Source: Halobacteriovoraceae bacterium (GTDB lineage Bacteria; Bdellovibrionota; Bacteriovoracia; Bacteriovoracales; Bacteriovoracaceae). From it: 64,000 nucleotides of DNA. The stretch is from the NCBI GenBank assembly GCA_002712005.1, contig PASP01000017.1, forward strand, positions 60,808 through 124,807, given 5' to 3'. The notes under the pieces were generated by a model. The model was not told where the DNA came from. It ran no database searches and saw nothing but the letters and a program-made list of their open reading frames with translations. Shown piece after piece: positions 33,914 to 43,139 of this stretch (its first letter is position 1; every line of letters starts with the position of its first letter). Both the position numbers and the translations under genes were made by a program.

Positions 33914-35149
33914 ATGAATGAAATCACCAATAATAGCGACCTCCTTCTCTTTACTGTTGCTGGACCTGATGGCCCAGGAATCACGGCCAAATTAATGTCA
34001 GTCATACATGACTCGGGTGATATTTTAAGAGATATGGGTCAGGCCGTGACCCATGGCCTGCTCTCTCTTTCCTTTCTCGTTGAAATAAAAAATAAAACCA
34101 ATGGTGAAGTTAATGTCGTTAAAGAGCTCCTCTATCACGGCTCACAAATGAATCTCAATATTACTTTTCAAGAGATCAATGACAGTCGCGATATGCCTGG
34201 CCCTATCGTAGATCAAGAAAAGTTTATTCTTAATTGTGTCGCTCCCGAAGATATTACGGCGCGATTTATTTCCGATGTAGCGAGTGCTCTTTCTAAGAGT
34301 GGAATAAATATTCAAAGAATAGATAATATCCGACCTTCAACTTTTGAAGCTCTAGAAATAACGACCACTGTACCGGATCAACTCGACTACAAAGGTATAA
34401 AAGAAGAGCTTCTCAAAATTTCTACCGAACATAGAATTGATATTGCCTTTCTTAAAGACAATGTCTTTCGCCGTTCCAAAAGATTGATCGTATTTGATAT
34501 GGACTCCACATTAATTCAAACAGAGGTCATCGATGAAATGGCCGATGTCATGGGTGCAGGTGAACAAGTAAGAGCGGTAACAGAAGCGGCCATGAATGGA
34601 GAGATGGATTTTGATGAATCTCTTCGCCAAAGAGTTTCCAAATTAAAAGGGCTTAAAGTTGGCCAAATGCAGGAAATTTTAGAATCCCTTCCTTTCACCC
34701 CAGGGGTGGAGGAATTTGTAAAAACAGTAAAATCTCTTGGCTATAAAGTAGCTCTTATCTCAGGAGGGTTTAGCTTCTTTGCCGAAGCTCTAAAAGAAAA
34801 ATTAGATCTCGATTATGCCTTTGCCAATGACCTAGTCATTAAAGACGGTGTGCTCACAGGTGAAGTCGAAGGTACCATTATCAATGCTCAACAAAAGGCC
34901 TTATTGGTCAAAGTGATCTCCCAACAAGAAAAGATTTCACTAGAGCAAGTTGTTGCCATTGGCGATGGGGCCAATGACCTTCCCATGCTTTCCACTGCGG
35001 GTTTAGGTATTGCTTTTCATGCAAAAGATATCGTGAGGCGTGAAGCTCAAAATCACATGAGCCACGGCCCCATGACTTCCATACTCTACTTCCTTGGTAT
35101 CCCTAGGGAAACTTCCAAAGAAATGACAAACGAAAAGGATCAGAGTTAA
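33914..35149 (+). CDS. serB: phosphoserine phosphatase with two ACT domains
   Basis: The 411-residue enzyme has two N-terminal ACT domains. The first opens with LLLFTVAGPDGPGITAKL and the second with FILNCVAPEDITARF. The HAD phosphatase domain has motif I DMDSTLIQTE, which supplies the nucleophilic Asp, and the later motifs LISGGFSFF and GDGANDLPML. This two-ACT arrangement and length match SerB2-type enzymes. The reaction makes L-serine from phosphoserine, the last step of serine synthesis; the ACT domains usually bind serine for feedback control. It is next to pgsA, a phospholipid gene that has no obvious pathway link to it. All catalytic residues look intact. Confidence 0.96.
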   Translation: MNEITNNSDLLLFTVAGPDGPGITAKLMSVIHDSGDILRDMGQAVTHGLLSLSFLVEIKNKTNGEVNVVKELLYHGSQMNLNITFQEINDSRDMPGPIVDQEKFILNCVAPEDITARFISDVASALSKSGINIQRIDNIRPSTFEALEITTTVPDQLDYKGIKEELLKISTEHRIDIAFLKDNVFRRSKRLIVFDMDSTLIQTEVIDEMADVMGAGEQVRAVTEAAMNGEMDFDESLRQRVSKLKGLKVGQMQEILESLPFTPGVEEFVKTVKSLGYKVALISGGFSFFAEALKEKLDLDYAFANDLVIKDGVLTGEVEGTIINAQQKALLVKVISQQEKISLEQVVAIGDGANDLPMLSTAGLGIAFHAKDIVRREAQNHMSHGPMTSILYFLGIPRETSKEMTNEKDQS

Positions 35150-35299
35150 AAGTTTCAAAGCCCAACGTTAAAATGAATCACGAAAAACTGACTCCTGTAA
35201 TACCTTTGTAGAAGATCCCTTAGGATATCCCTCTTTTCGTCCCTAAAGATCTAGGCCACTATAAGCTTAATTAAAAAATCTATTATCAAGGATAAGAAA

Positions 35300-36169
35300 A
35301 TGGTCTCTACAAGCCCCTTAAAAAGCCTCATCCCTGTGGCCTTTGCCTCTACAATTCTCACAGGAATTCTCTTGGGTTGTTCTCACTCACCCCACCATAG
35401 AAAAGGCCATCACATGGGCCATAGAAAACTTCATCATAGCGCCTATGGCACTCACAGATCCGATGAAAATCGCATGAGAAATATCTATCGCCACCCTGTA
35501 GAGACATTGAAATTTTTTGAAGTCAAACCTGATATGAAAGTGGCCGAGATTGCTCCCGGAGGAGGATGGTACACAGAGATACTTGGGCCTTATTTAAAAG
35601 ATAGAGGTCAACTTCATCTGACTCTCTTTTCAGATCAGTCTAAGCGCTCCTATGCCCCAAAATTAAATCAAAGAATTCGCTCACTGACTGAGAATAAGGA
35701 ACTCTTTGGCGAGGTCAGCTTCTCGACTTTGGAAACGCCCAACACCCTTGAAGATATTGGTGAGGAAGGCACTTTTGATCGCGTTCTCACTTTTAGAAAT
35801 GTCCATAATTGGATGAAAGATGACAAGGCGAAAGAAGTTTTTAAGAAATTTTTTAAAGCACTTAAGCCTGGCGGAATCTTAGGCGTTGTTGAACATAGGG
35901 CCAAGAATTCGAAGAAACAAGATCCTAAAGCGGCCAGCGGTTATGTTAGAGAAGATTATGTTATTGATTTAGCAAAATCAGTGGGATTTGAATTTCTGGC
36001 AAAATCTGAAATCAATGCCAACTACAATGATGATTCCAATCATACCAATGGAGTTTGGACTCTCCCTCCTCGTCTAAGGACAAAAGGAAGTGCAAAGAGT
36101 GAATCCTTTTATCAGGCGATTGGCGAGAGTGATCGGATGACGGTAAAATTTAGAAAACCATTAAAATAA
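35300..36169 (+). CDS. His-rich lipoprotein with methyltransferase fold (COG4798-like)
   Basis: The 289-residue product has AAGGA 7 nt before ATG, a signal with lipobox LLGC (about Cys28), and then a His-rich stretch (HSPHHRKGHHMGHRKLHH). The remainder is a class I SAM-dependent methyltransferase fold. It has motif I VAEIAPGGGWYTEIL with the glycine-rich loop, then FDRVLTFRNVHNW and PGGILGVVEHRA. COG4798-type predicted methyltransferases often carry signal peptides. Export and lipidation of a SAM-dependent enzyme are odd because SAM is cytoplasmic. It may be a repurposed fold or bind another ligand. The His stretch could bind metal; that is inference. Confidence 0.85.
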   Translation: MVSTSPLKSLIPVAFASTILTGILLGCSHSPHHRKGHHMGHRKLHHSAYGTHRSDENRMRNIYRHPVETLKFFEVKPDMKVAEIAPGGGWYTEILGPYLKDRGQLHLTLFSDQSKRSYAPKLNQRIRSLTENKELFGEVSFSTLETPNTLEDIGEEGTFDRVLTFRNVHNWMKDDKAKEVFKKFFKALKPGGILGVVEHRAKNSKKQDPKAASGYVREDYVIDLAKSVGFEFLAKSEINANYNDDSNHTNGVWTLPPRLRTKGSAKSESFYQAIGESDRMTVKFRKPLK

Positions 36170-36176
36170 AAAAAGG

Positions 36177-36205
36177 AAGGCAGGCCCTAAGGTCTGCCTT
36201 TTTTT
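36177..36205. terminator. bidirectional rho-independent terminator
   Basis: A 10-bp stem with one G-U pair, AAGGCAGGCC (36177-36186) with GGTCTGCCTT (36191-36200), and a CTAA loop. Seven T residues follow on the plus strand and a run of A precedes it on the left, which gives T on the minus strand. It lies between the two convergent genes and should terminate both. Confidence 0.92.
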
Positions 36206-36208
36206 CCA

Positions 36209-36547
36209 TTATCTAATTTCAAAAGTATCTACAAATTCTGAGTCCAATACATCACATGTATCTTTCTTAACCGCAATTAAATAAGAATAGAAAGGATCCA
36301 TACTACTGTACTTTCCTAATTTCTGATGAACTCCAACCTCAACAATTTCTAAATCATCAGAACGATCTAAACTCGTCCCATTAATGGATGCCCCATCGAG
36401 CTCAGTGAGAACAATTCTCGAGTTTACTCTCATATCGACTTCTAAATCTTTAACAAAGGGCTTAAGCGAAGAGGCACACTCACCCGTATAATCAGCAAAA
36501 CTATTTAATGAAGCCACAAGCGAGAGAATCAGTGTCATTTTTTTCAT
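36209..36547 (-). CDS. small exported protein of unknown function
   Basis: The 112-residue product has a clear signal peptide (cleavage after NSFA). The mature part of about 94 residues has a Cys in GECASS and another in DTCDVLD, so one disulphide is possible. It is mostly beta-strand type (SRIVLTELDG, DPFYSYLIAVKKD). No family is recognised. AAGGA precedes ATG. It is convergent with the methyltransferase-fold lipoprotein, with a shared terminator between them. Confidence 0.7.
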   Translation of the reverse strand: MKKMTLILSLVASLNSFADYTGECASSLKPFVKDLEVDMRVNSRIVLTELDGASINGTSLDRSDDLEIVEVGVHQKLGKYSSMDPFYSYLIAVKKDTCDVLDSEFVDTFEIR

Positions 36548-36754
36548 TTTAAATCCTTTTTAAGCAATATAATTTCTTGATCAATAAACATATTATAGAG
36601 ACTTATTAAAATTAGGGTTCATGGCCTGTACTCTTTATCTAAGGTGTTTAATAAGTAGACATGAAATATAAGGGAAGGATAAAGAATACTGAATAAGGAC
36701 CAAGAACGCATAGCATCATCCATTAAGTAATTTATTCATTTGGCTCCCCTACTG

Positions 36755-36768
36755 AGAACGAACGTTCT
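36755..36768. promoter_or_regulatory. inverted repeat AGAACG-AA-CGTTCT upstream of panD
   Basis: Perfect 6-bp arms separated by AA, centred 60 bp before the panD start. It has the GAAC-N4-GTTC shape used by some LexA proteins. No further copy was noticed in the window, so the operator role is a guess. Confidence 0.3.
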
Positions 36769-36821
36769 TGAAGCTGTGAAAAGTTTAAGGTATAAAGGCG
36801 TCCTGATTTAAGGATTTATAA

Positions 36822-37169
36822 ATGCGTGAAGTTTTATCTTGTAAAATTCATAAGGCAACAGTGACTGAGGCCAACGTCTCTTACGTAGGTTCAATTACTA
36901 TTGATCCATCCCTACTTGAGAAGATTGACCTCTGGCCTGGACAAAAAGTACTTGTGGTATCCAATACAAGTGGATCGCGTCTAGAGACTTATGTAATCAA
37001 AGGTGAAAATCCAGGAAATGGAGAAATTTGCATTAACGGAGCCGCCGCACACCTGATCAAACAAGGTGAAGAAGTTATCATAATTGGATTTGAATTTAGC
37101 GACCGTCCTATCCTTGAACCAAAATGTATCTTAGTTGATGATAAGAACCAATTCGTTCAGTACCTTTAA
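36822..37169 (+). CDS. panD: aspartate 1-decarboxylase PanD
   Basis: The 115-residue proenzyme has the self-processing site YVGSITID, in which cleavage between Gly23 and Ser24 makes the pyruvoyl group. The KIHKATVTEAN start and the INGAAAHLIKQGEEVIIIGF signature are also present. It makes beta-alanine from aspartate for pantothenate and coenzyme A synthesis. Length (115) is close to the usual 117-126. AAGGA lies about 8 nt before ATG. No other pantothenate gene is nearby. All key residues are conserved. Confidence 0.97.
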   Translation: MREVLSCKIHKATVTEANVSYVGSITIDPSLLEKIDLWPGQKVLVVSNTSGSRLETYVIKGENPGNGEICINGAAAHLIKQGEEVIIIGFEFSDRPILEPKCILVDDKNQFVQYL

Positions 37170-37190
37170 AAAATATAAAGAAAATATAAA

Positions 37191-37227
37191 GAAATAAAAG
37201 AAAGGCACGGGTCCTCTCTTTTATTTC
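37191..37227. terminator. terminator after panD (convergent pair)
   Basis: A long AT-rich stem GAAATAAAAGA-A-AGG (37191-37205) pairs with CCT-C-TCTTTTATTTC (37213-37227): 11 bp, one mismatch, then 3 bp, with a 7-nt loop. It is T-rich at the 3' side on both strands and lies between convergent genes. Confidence 0.7.
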
Positions 37228-37259
37228 CTATTCTTTGTCCCACTCTTAGTGGAATTATT

Positions 37260-37655
37260 TTAGAGCTTTAAAAGTTTAATCGGAGAATCTGTTTCAATCC
37301 CTGTTCCAAAAAGAAGAACGTCACGATCATGACCTTGATCATTCATAATGATCACAACAACCCCATCACCATCAGTTGCTTCGCAATTCATAACCTTAGA
37401 AACATCTTTCTTATTAAAACCTTTCTTAACGATTTTATTGATTTCTTTTTCTTCACTACTTGTTAGAACTTTATTCTGACACTTGAGAGTCGCACCACTA
37501 TTTACAAAAGAGATGGCATGATCGGAAAAAGCAATTGTTTCTGTTTTCCAACTATCAAATTTCTTATTATCTTCGATTCTGTAAATACCATTGGCCTGAG
37601 CAGCACTGGCAAAAAGAAAGAGAGTCGTTGTGAACGCAAGTAAGGTTTTTTTCAT
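37260..37655 (-). CDS. small exported protein of unknown function
   Basis: ATG 37655 is chosen over TTG 37667 because GGAG lies 6 nt upstream of the ATG. The 131-residue product has a signal peptide ending AAQANG. The mature part has two cysteines (LKCQNK and MNCEAT) that could form a disulphide, and mainly beta-type residues with a charged middle (KEINKIVKKGFNKKD). The family is not recognised. It is convergent with panD and separated by a hairpin. Confidence 0.68.
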   Translation of the reverse strand: MKKTLLAFTTTLFLFASAAQANGIYRIEDNKKFDSWKTETIAFSDHAISFVNSGATLKCQNKVLTSSEEKEINKIVKKGFNKKDVSKVMNCEATDGDGVVVIIMNDQGHDRDVLLFGTGIETDSPIKLLKL

Positions 37656-37858
37656 ATCAATCTCCAAAAATCATAATTAGTGATTTCAATATTAGACGAA
37701 AATTTAAAATGAGGGGCTTAAGTTGAAGAATTTATTCTTGGTGCCTAGAAACTAGACAATTGGAGTGCTTATCGCAAGAGAACAAGACAAAGCATAGAAA
37801 AAAAGAAAAGAGAAGAGAGAGAAAAACCACTCTCCCCTTGCAGTAAATAAGAATTCAG

Positions 37859-38341
37859 TTACTTAATTTTTTGAAAAACTTGGCCACTATTCTTATCCGA
37901 TTTTGCTTCTTTTACCGCCATGGCCTTACATTCATCGGTATAGTCCATTTGTTTATCCATACAGCTTTGATACTTTGCCATAGCATTCTTAAGAGCATTC
38001 ATATCGGGCTTAACCTGAGCTTCAGGTAATTCCATTTTACATTTTGCCATCAGCGCTTGCGTACAACTTTTCATTTCAGAACTCTTCGCCACAGCTGAAA
38101 CCGATGCGAAGCGATCACCAACTTCCTCTAGACAATAGCTAGGAAACTGGGAGCGATTCTTGTACATACAATCTTTTATATCAAGACCTTCCCCGCAGAC
38201 GCGTTTGGAGATATTAAAACACTTCACTTCATCTTCAGATAGAGATAACTGAGTTACACTTTCTGCCTTGACCGGGCCAAAGCTTAGTCCCATAACAACC
38301 ATGACGGCCGTAGGTAAGAATAAAAGCAAACGAGTTAACAT
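37859..38341 (-). CDS. Cys-rich exported protein of unknown function
   Basis: The 160-residue product has a signal peptide ending near VKAES. The mature part has eight cysteines in spaced pairs such as KCFNISKRVCG, KDCMYKN, SYCLEE, SCTQALMAKC and SCMDKQ. The C-x(n)-C spacing and the helical pattern suggest a small disulphide-stabilised helical protein. I do not recognise it. AAGG precedes ATG at moderate distance. Function unknown. Confidence 0.65.
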   Translation of the reverse strand: MLTRLLLFLPTAVMVVMGLSFGPVKAESVTQLSLSEDEVKCFNISKRVCGEGLDIKDCMYKNRSQFPSYCLEEVGDRFASVSAVAKSSEMKSCTQALMAKCKMELPEAQVKPDMNALKNAMAKYQSCMDKQMDYTDECKAMAVKEAKSDKNSGQVFQKIK

Positions 38342-38718
38342 ATTGATCCACCTTGCTGGGAGGAATATTTCCTCACAAGTTTCTTAGAGTTACCTTTATT
38401 CTATTTTAGCATCGCTTAGGATTAATCTAAATAGGAAGAATTCCTAGCGCTATGAATTCTATCTCCCCAATATATTGAGCTTTATATAGGAAGGATCAAC
38501 AGTGCTCCTTCTTATACTTTCGGAGTGACTCTAGGCCAAGCCCCTGAAATCAGACAAATCACACAAAATTGTGGCGGCCCTAATCACTTCTCTCTCCTAT
38601 GGAAATAAAATATAAGTACCTGAATTTAGGTTATTCACTAAAAAAAAAGCCCCAATCTACCGATAAGTCGGGTGCAATGAGCGTCTAAAATCGATTTTGT
38701 TTTAAAATAGTGGATAAG
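38342..38718. other. non-coding region upstream of the 1290-residue protein gene
   Basis: 377 bp without a credible gene. An open frame without ATG runs to TAA at 38606-38608 and could be a fossil, but nothing supports expression. A 12-bp perfect palindrome AAAATCGATTTT (38687-38698) lies about 21 bp before the next gene and may be an operator. No terminator or promoter is certain. Confidence 0.4.
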
Positions 38719-41700
38719 ATGAATACGAAACTTAAGAAAGAACACACCATTGAAAAGGAAAAAGAACAGGGGCAAAAAGCAACGCCTACTAGTTCTTGGA
38801 ATAAATGGCTCATTAAATCGATCCATATTCACACCCTTTGCCAATTACTCATTTGGACTCAAGTAAGTATTCCCTCCCAAACTTTTGCTGAAGAAAGTAG
38901 TGATTCAACTCCAGCAACCACAAGTGTGGAAGAGTATAACCAACTCCAAGAAGAAAATAGAGATTCCCAAGCGGGTCCTGGCGCTATAACCGGTTGTTCC
39001 GGTGAACGTACCGCCTATGAATCTTATACAACTTTACAAGGTGAATATACTAACTACGCCAATAACCTTAGTAGTGATATTAGTAACTATGTATCCAATG
39101 CTAACGATGAGCTGACTAATCTCTTAGGAGAGCAAGCAAGCTTCTATGAAACAGATCAAGGTTTTGTTAACCCAACAGATGGGATTGAATTCGACTATGA
39201 AACTGTAAGAGATCGTTATCGTGCGGCCCAAAGAAACTTAGTCAATACAAGAGATGCCGTTACCATCGCCGAAGCAGAATTAAGAGCTGCTCAAAGTGCG
39301 TGTGATGGGGATCATGAACATTGTAGTCCTACAGAATTAAGAAGAATTCAAAATGCTCAGACCAATCTTAATACGGCCACTCGTAGTTATACTGCTGCGG
39401 AACAAGAGTATTACGCCGCGAGAGCTGAGTACCGTAGAATTCCCAATAATATGGAAAATAACTCCCAAGTTGCTGTCAATGAAACTGCGGGTAATGCTAA
39501 CCAAATGGAAGACTCCCATGCCATTTCTGGGTGTGGCTCTAATTATGATATAACCACCAATACCGATGAAGAATGTGAACTCTCTGGTCCTTTATTTGAA
39601 AGAGACAACGCTCTTACAACTATCGTTAATAGAAATCTTGCCGATGCAAAGGCCCTTGCCGCCCAAAGAGAGAACGCTCTCTTTGAATTAGAAATTCAAC
39701 AACGCTATGATGCCGATTACAAACTCTATAAACTTGCAGTGGATAATGTAAGTGGCCAAGAACAAGGTTATGATGCCAATGGTGATGGTGACTTTGATGA
39801 TGTTGAATTGGGTGAATATACTTCAAAAAGTCGAGTCGGTGGTGCACTAGAAATTTCAAATATTAAAACAATGTCTCTTGCCTCAGCCTCTATTCGTAAT
39901 ATGGCGTGTGAAAAGCATGATATAAGCGAGAATGATCCTCAATCTTACTATCTCTTTAGAGCAGCTATGGCCACATGGCTAACTGCTGTAGTCAACGATA
40001 CCGACTACTACAACGAAGAATCCAGTTGTATGGCAACAGAGGCCATTACTGAAGATAATCAAAATGAACAAGTTCAGGCCTTAGAAAGAGCAACCAATCT
40101 TTCCAAGCGCCAGTTAAAGAGTTTATGCCTGCGTTCTCGTCCTACTATGGATGATGTTATCGATACAAGTGATCCAGATTTTCTCAATGACGATAATCCC
40201 AATGGATGGAGAAGATTTGGAATCAATATGGGTACGATTGAGGCTTCAAAGAACGCTACAATAAGATACGTTATCGATATCAACAAAGTTATTACCGGAT
40301 ATACCGACACTGACTCAGGCATCACTTATCCTCCATTAGAAACTCGTTGCGATGATTATCTCAGAGAAATTATTGGAGATGATTACGATCCGACTCAATC
40401 ACGGACAAGAGAATATGCACGAGATATGATTGCAGAAGCCCTCGGTGTTGCGATTCAAGAACTTGCCACCAAAAGAGAGAAACTTGCTATTGCTCACGCA
40501 AATGTTCAAAAGGGAGAGCAATGGGTAGCAAGAGTTCAAAGAGATCTCATGATTATGGCCGCCCTAGCTGCGGTTGTTTTAGCAGCCCAAAGAATTGCTC
40601 AAAGTATGTGTGGCCCTCATAATCCTGGTGCTTGTGCTATTGCATCTGCCCTAAGATCAAAATGGGTATATATTACCGGTACCGTCATCGGTATCTGGCT
40701 TTTAACCGAACTCGCCCGAGCTCAAAGTTTCTTGGCCAAATGGCGTCAGAAACTTGAAGAATATAAGTATTTCTCTCATATGGCCTGTAACTTTGAAGAT
40801 GCAGATGCTGAAAAAGAAGAAATTGAGGCCCTTGGTGAAGAATATAATCAGCGCAGAAGAGAAGCGATGAGAAATGCCAGCAATCAACTCATCAATGAAG
40901 TGAATCATATCCTCTATGAGGAAATTTCAGGAAATACTGTAGAAGATAGACCTGAACAAAATAATAGCACGACTCAATTTGAAAATACGATTAAGAAGGT
41001 GAACGAGAAGATTGCTCACATTAAAGATATTAATGAATTGAAAAAAGGTCTTTCTCAAATCTTTTTCCAATCGGATAATAAGTGGAGTGACGTCCAAACT
41101 CTTCTCTCCTCTTTAGGTGTCTCCATTCTCATTCATGCTCTACCAGGCGATGAAGTGATGGCCTCGACAGTTAATCAGGAAGAAATTTACAACACGACAA
41201 ACTCACTCAATATCCAAACGGGAACTGGAAATTTTAAATACTTCCTTACTCAAAGAAATCAACAATTCCAAAATTTAACCAATGATATTACGGTTCAGCC
41301 TAATCATAGTTCTGGAACGAGTGAGATTTCAAATGGGGGAACGAAGTCGGTAACCGGTAATGTGATCTTAACCGTTGATCAATTGGCCGCTCCCTTTATC
41401 GGTGGTGATGGTCACGATCCTCTTGAAGATATAACTGCGGATCAATATAGTGAACCCGGACTAAGTGATGAAGAGAAACTCGCTCTTATGAAGACAGGTT
41501 TTGCAACACCTGAAACTCGAGTGGTGACTCTTCAAAATGCTTTGGCCTTAATGAATGATAATTTAATGCAACTTGAATATGCTACAGCGATTGCAGGTTA
41601 TAACTTAGATCAGTATGTATCACTTTTAGAAGATACAAGAAGAGAATTAGAAATTGAAGATACAGGTTTAGGAAATACTGATGCTGAACAAGTTGTCTCT

Positions 41701-42582
41701 CTTACCAATGCTTGCTTAGCTGAATCAACTGATGAATTGATTAGTCCTGACCCTATGTGTACTTGTAGGGCGGCAAACTCTTGTGCGAGTTTTCAATTCC
41801 CTACTTTTAATGTTGAAGTGCCTGAGGCCCTAAGAAATAGTGGAGACTCGGCCATCAAAACCGCCAACAATATTGCTAGTGGAAATCTTGATGCGGCCAA
41901 TGTATCAGGAGCCTCTTTGACTAAGAATGCTAGTAGAGTGAGAAAGTTTATTGATAAGAACGCTGGGGATAAGAAGAAAAATAAGGCCAACTCTAATGCC
42001 TTAGATCGAGCATCTGAAAATAGAGTCAATCAGACTCTTGCTAAGATCAATGATAATCCTAATTCAACGTTTAATAAGATGAGAGACTCTCTGGCGAAAA
42101 GAGGACTTGGTGGCCTAGGTAATTCATCCTTGGCCAATCAATCTCAGAATAAGAGCGATGAAAATAGTCAAAAGGATAGGAATAAAGATAAGAATGGAGA
42201 AGCAAGTGCTGCTGTAGCCGGCTCTGCCACCCAAGGGGGACTAGGAAGAAAAGGTGGGGCCAATGGTGAAGCTCGTACTTCTGAGAGTTTTAGCTTAGGC
42301 GGCGGTAATACCAATCTCGAACTCTCTGAATTAAGTGATGAAGAAAAGAGACGCCTTGGTTTACTTGGTGATGGTCTGACCAATGATGATGTCGTCGCAA
42401 TAGATCAGAGTTCTGGACGCTATGGGCACAAGAGAAAGATAAGCTCTCGCTCCCCCAGCTCTCTAGAACATGGAAAAGGTATTAATGGCAATCGTAAGAA
42501 GAGTATTTTTACCATCATCTCCAATCGCTATGAGAAGTCCGCTTATCCCGTTCTTCTCAATGTAAAGAAGGCGATTAAATAG
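38719..42582 (+). CDS. large exported membrane protein of unknown function
   Basis: ATG 38719 is chosen over GTG 38710 because TGGA sits just upstream; the difference is three residues. The product is about 1287 residues. It starts with a long basic leader and hydrophobic signal (LCQLLIWTQVSIPSQTFAEE). It has long coiled-coil-like stretches in its first 600 residues, two hydrophobic segments near residues 607-670 (IMAALAAVVLAAQRIAQSM and VYITGTVIGIWLLTELARA), and a further helical region. Cysteines occur throughout. The C-terminus is low-complexity (Asn/Ser/Lys/Gly) and ends with a short hydrophobic box (SIFTIISNRYEK). I do not recognise a domain. It is followed at 2 bp by an LRR gene. Confidence 0.8.
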   Translation: MNTKLKKEHTIEKEKEQGQKATPTSSWNKWLIKSIHIHTLCQLLIWTQVSIPSQTFAEESSDSTPATTSVEEYNQLQEENRDSQAGPGAITGCSGERTAYESYTTLQGEYTNYANNLSSDISNYVSNANDELTNLLGEQASFYETDQGFVNPTDGIEFDYETVRDRYRAAQRNLVNTRDAVTIAEAELRAAQSACDGDHEHCSPTELRRIQNAQTNLNTATRSYTAAEQEYYAARAEYRRIPNNMENNSQVAVNETAGNANQMEDSHAISGCGSNYDITTNTDEECELSGPLFERDNALTTIVNRNLADAKALAAQRENALFELEIQQRYDADYKLYKLAVDNVSGQEQGYDANGDGDFDDVELGEYTSKSRVGGALEISNIKTMSLASASIRNMACEKHDISENDPQSYYLFRAAMATWLTAVVNDTDYYNEESSCMATEAITEDNQNEQVQALERATNLSKRQLKSLCLRSRPTMDDVIDTSDPDFLNDDNPNGWRRFGINMGTIEASKNATIRYVIDINKVITGYTDTDSGITYPPLETRCDDYLREIIGDDYDPTQSRTREYARDMIAEALGVAIQELATKREKLAIAHANVQKGEQWVARVQRDLMIMAALAAVVLAAQRIAQSMCGPHNPGACAIASALRSKWVYITGTVIGIWLLTELARAQSFLAKWRQKLEEYKYFSHMACNFEDADAEKEEIEALGEEYNQRRREAMRNASNQLINEVNHILYEEISGNTVEDRPEQNNSTTQFENTIKKVNEKIAHIKDINELKKGLSQIFFQSDNKWSDVQTLLSSLGVSILIHALPGDEVMASTVNQEEIYNTTNSLNIQTGTGNFKYFLTQRNQQFQNLTNDITVQPNHSSGTSEISNGGTKSVTGNVILTVDQLAAPFIGGDGHDPLEDITADQYSEPGLSDEEKLALMKTGFATPETRVVTLQNALALMNDNLMQLEYATAIAGYNLDQYVSLLEDTRRELEIEDTGLGNTDAEQVVSLTNACLAESTDELISPDPMCTCRAANSCASFQFPTFNVEVPEALRNSGDSAIKTANNIASGNLDAANVSGASLTKNASRVRKFIDKNAGDKKKNKANSNALDRASENRVNQTLAKINDNPNSTFNKMRDSLAKRGLGGLGNSSLANQSQNKSDENSQKDRNKDKNGEASAAVAGSATQGGLGRKGGANGEARTSESFSLGGGNTNLELSELSDEEKRRLGLLGDGLTNDDVVAIDQSSGRYGHKRKISSRSPSSLEHGKGINGNRKKSIFTIISNRYEKSAYPVLLNVKKAIK

Positions 42583-42584
42583 TT

Positions 42585-43139
42585 ATGTCTCCTATGAATC
42601 AGAACTATGTGAGAATAAAACTTCGAAAAAATCAATCCACTCTCCCAGTAGAAAAGCTTAACGATCAAATCACAAATTTAGAAATACTGGGAGACTCTAT
42701 AGAAACTCTCCCCTCATTAGAGCATTTGCATGCTTGTGAAAGCTTAATGATCATTTGCCCAGAGCTCGGTGATCTTCCTAAACTGCCCCCCCAATTAAAG
42801 AGGCTCAAGCTTAAAAAGGGAGGTCGTATCAAGGGAGAATTACCAGATACATTAGTCAGTCTTCAAATTTCAGCATTGAGAAAGAGTGAAGACATGGCCC
42901 AACTTAAGCTTCCAGCGAGTCTAGAAGTACTCGATCTTTCAGCAAATCAATTAGAATCCGTCGAGTTTCTCCAATTTGGTACTCGAATTCAAAGACTCAA
43001 TCTCGATCAAAATCAACTGACCACCCTACCGGCAAGCCTCTATCAACTACCGGACCTATTGCATTTGAGTTTAGACGGAAATCCTCTACTCGATGAGCAA
43101 AGGGATAAAATCTATAAGAAATTTGGGATTTGGTTTTAA
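42585..43139 (+). CDS. leucine-rich repeat protein
   Basis: The 184-residue product begins 2 bp after the stop of the large membrane protein, so it is probably translated by coupling. No signal peptide or membrane helix is visible. LRR units are clear in the second half: LEVLDLSANQLESVEFL, IQRLNLDQNQLTTLPASL and LLHLSLDGNPLLDEQ. The first half is a degenerate version (LEILGDSIETLPSLEHLHAC). LRR proteins bind partners by their curved beta surface. A cytoplasmic partner of the neighbouring membrane protein is possible but unproven. The 3' end overlaps the convergent CNMP-binding gene by 4 bp. Confidence 0.82.
   Translation: MSPMNQNYVRIKLRKNQSTLPVEKLNDQITNLEILGDSIETLPSLEHLHACESLMIICPELGDLPKLPPQLKRLKLKKGGRIKGELPDTLVSLQISALRKSEDMAQLKLPASLEVLDLSANQLESVEFLQFGTRIQRLNLDQNQLTTLPASLYQLPDLLHLSLDGNPLLDEQRDKIYKKFGIWF

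Noticed and set aside
38455..38608. Open frame of about 50 codons ending TAA 38606-38608
   Set aside because: No ATG or GTG start with a ribosome binding site in frame and no recognisable family. It may be a gene remnant, but the evidence is too weak to call it.
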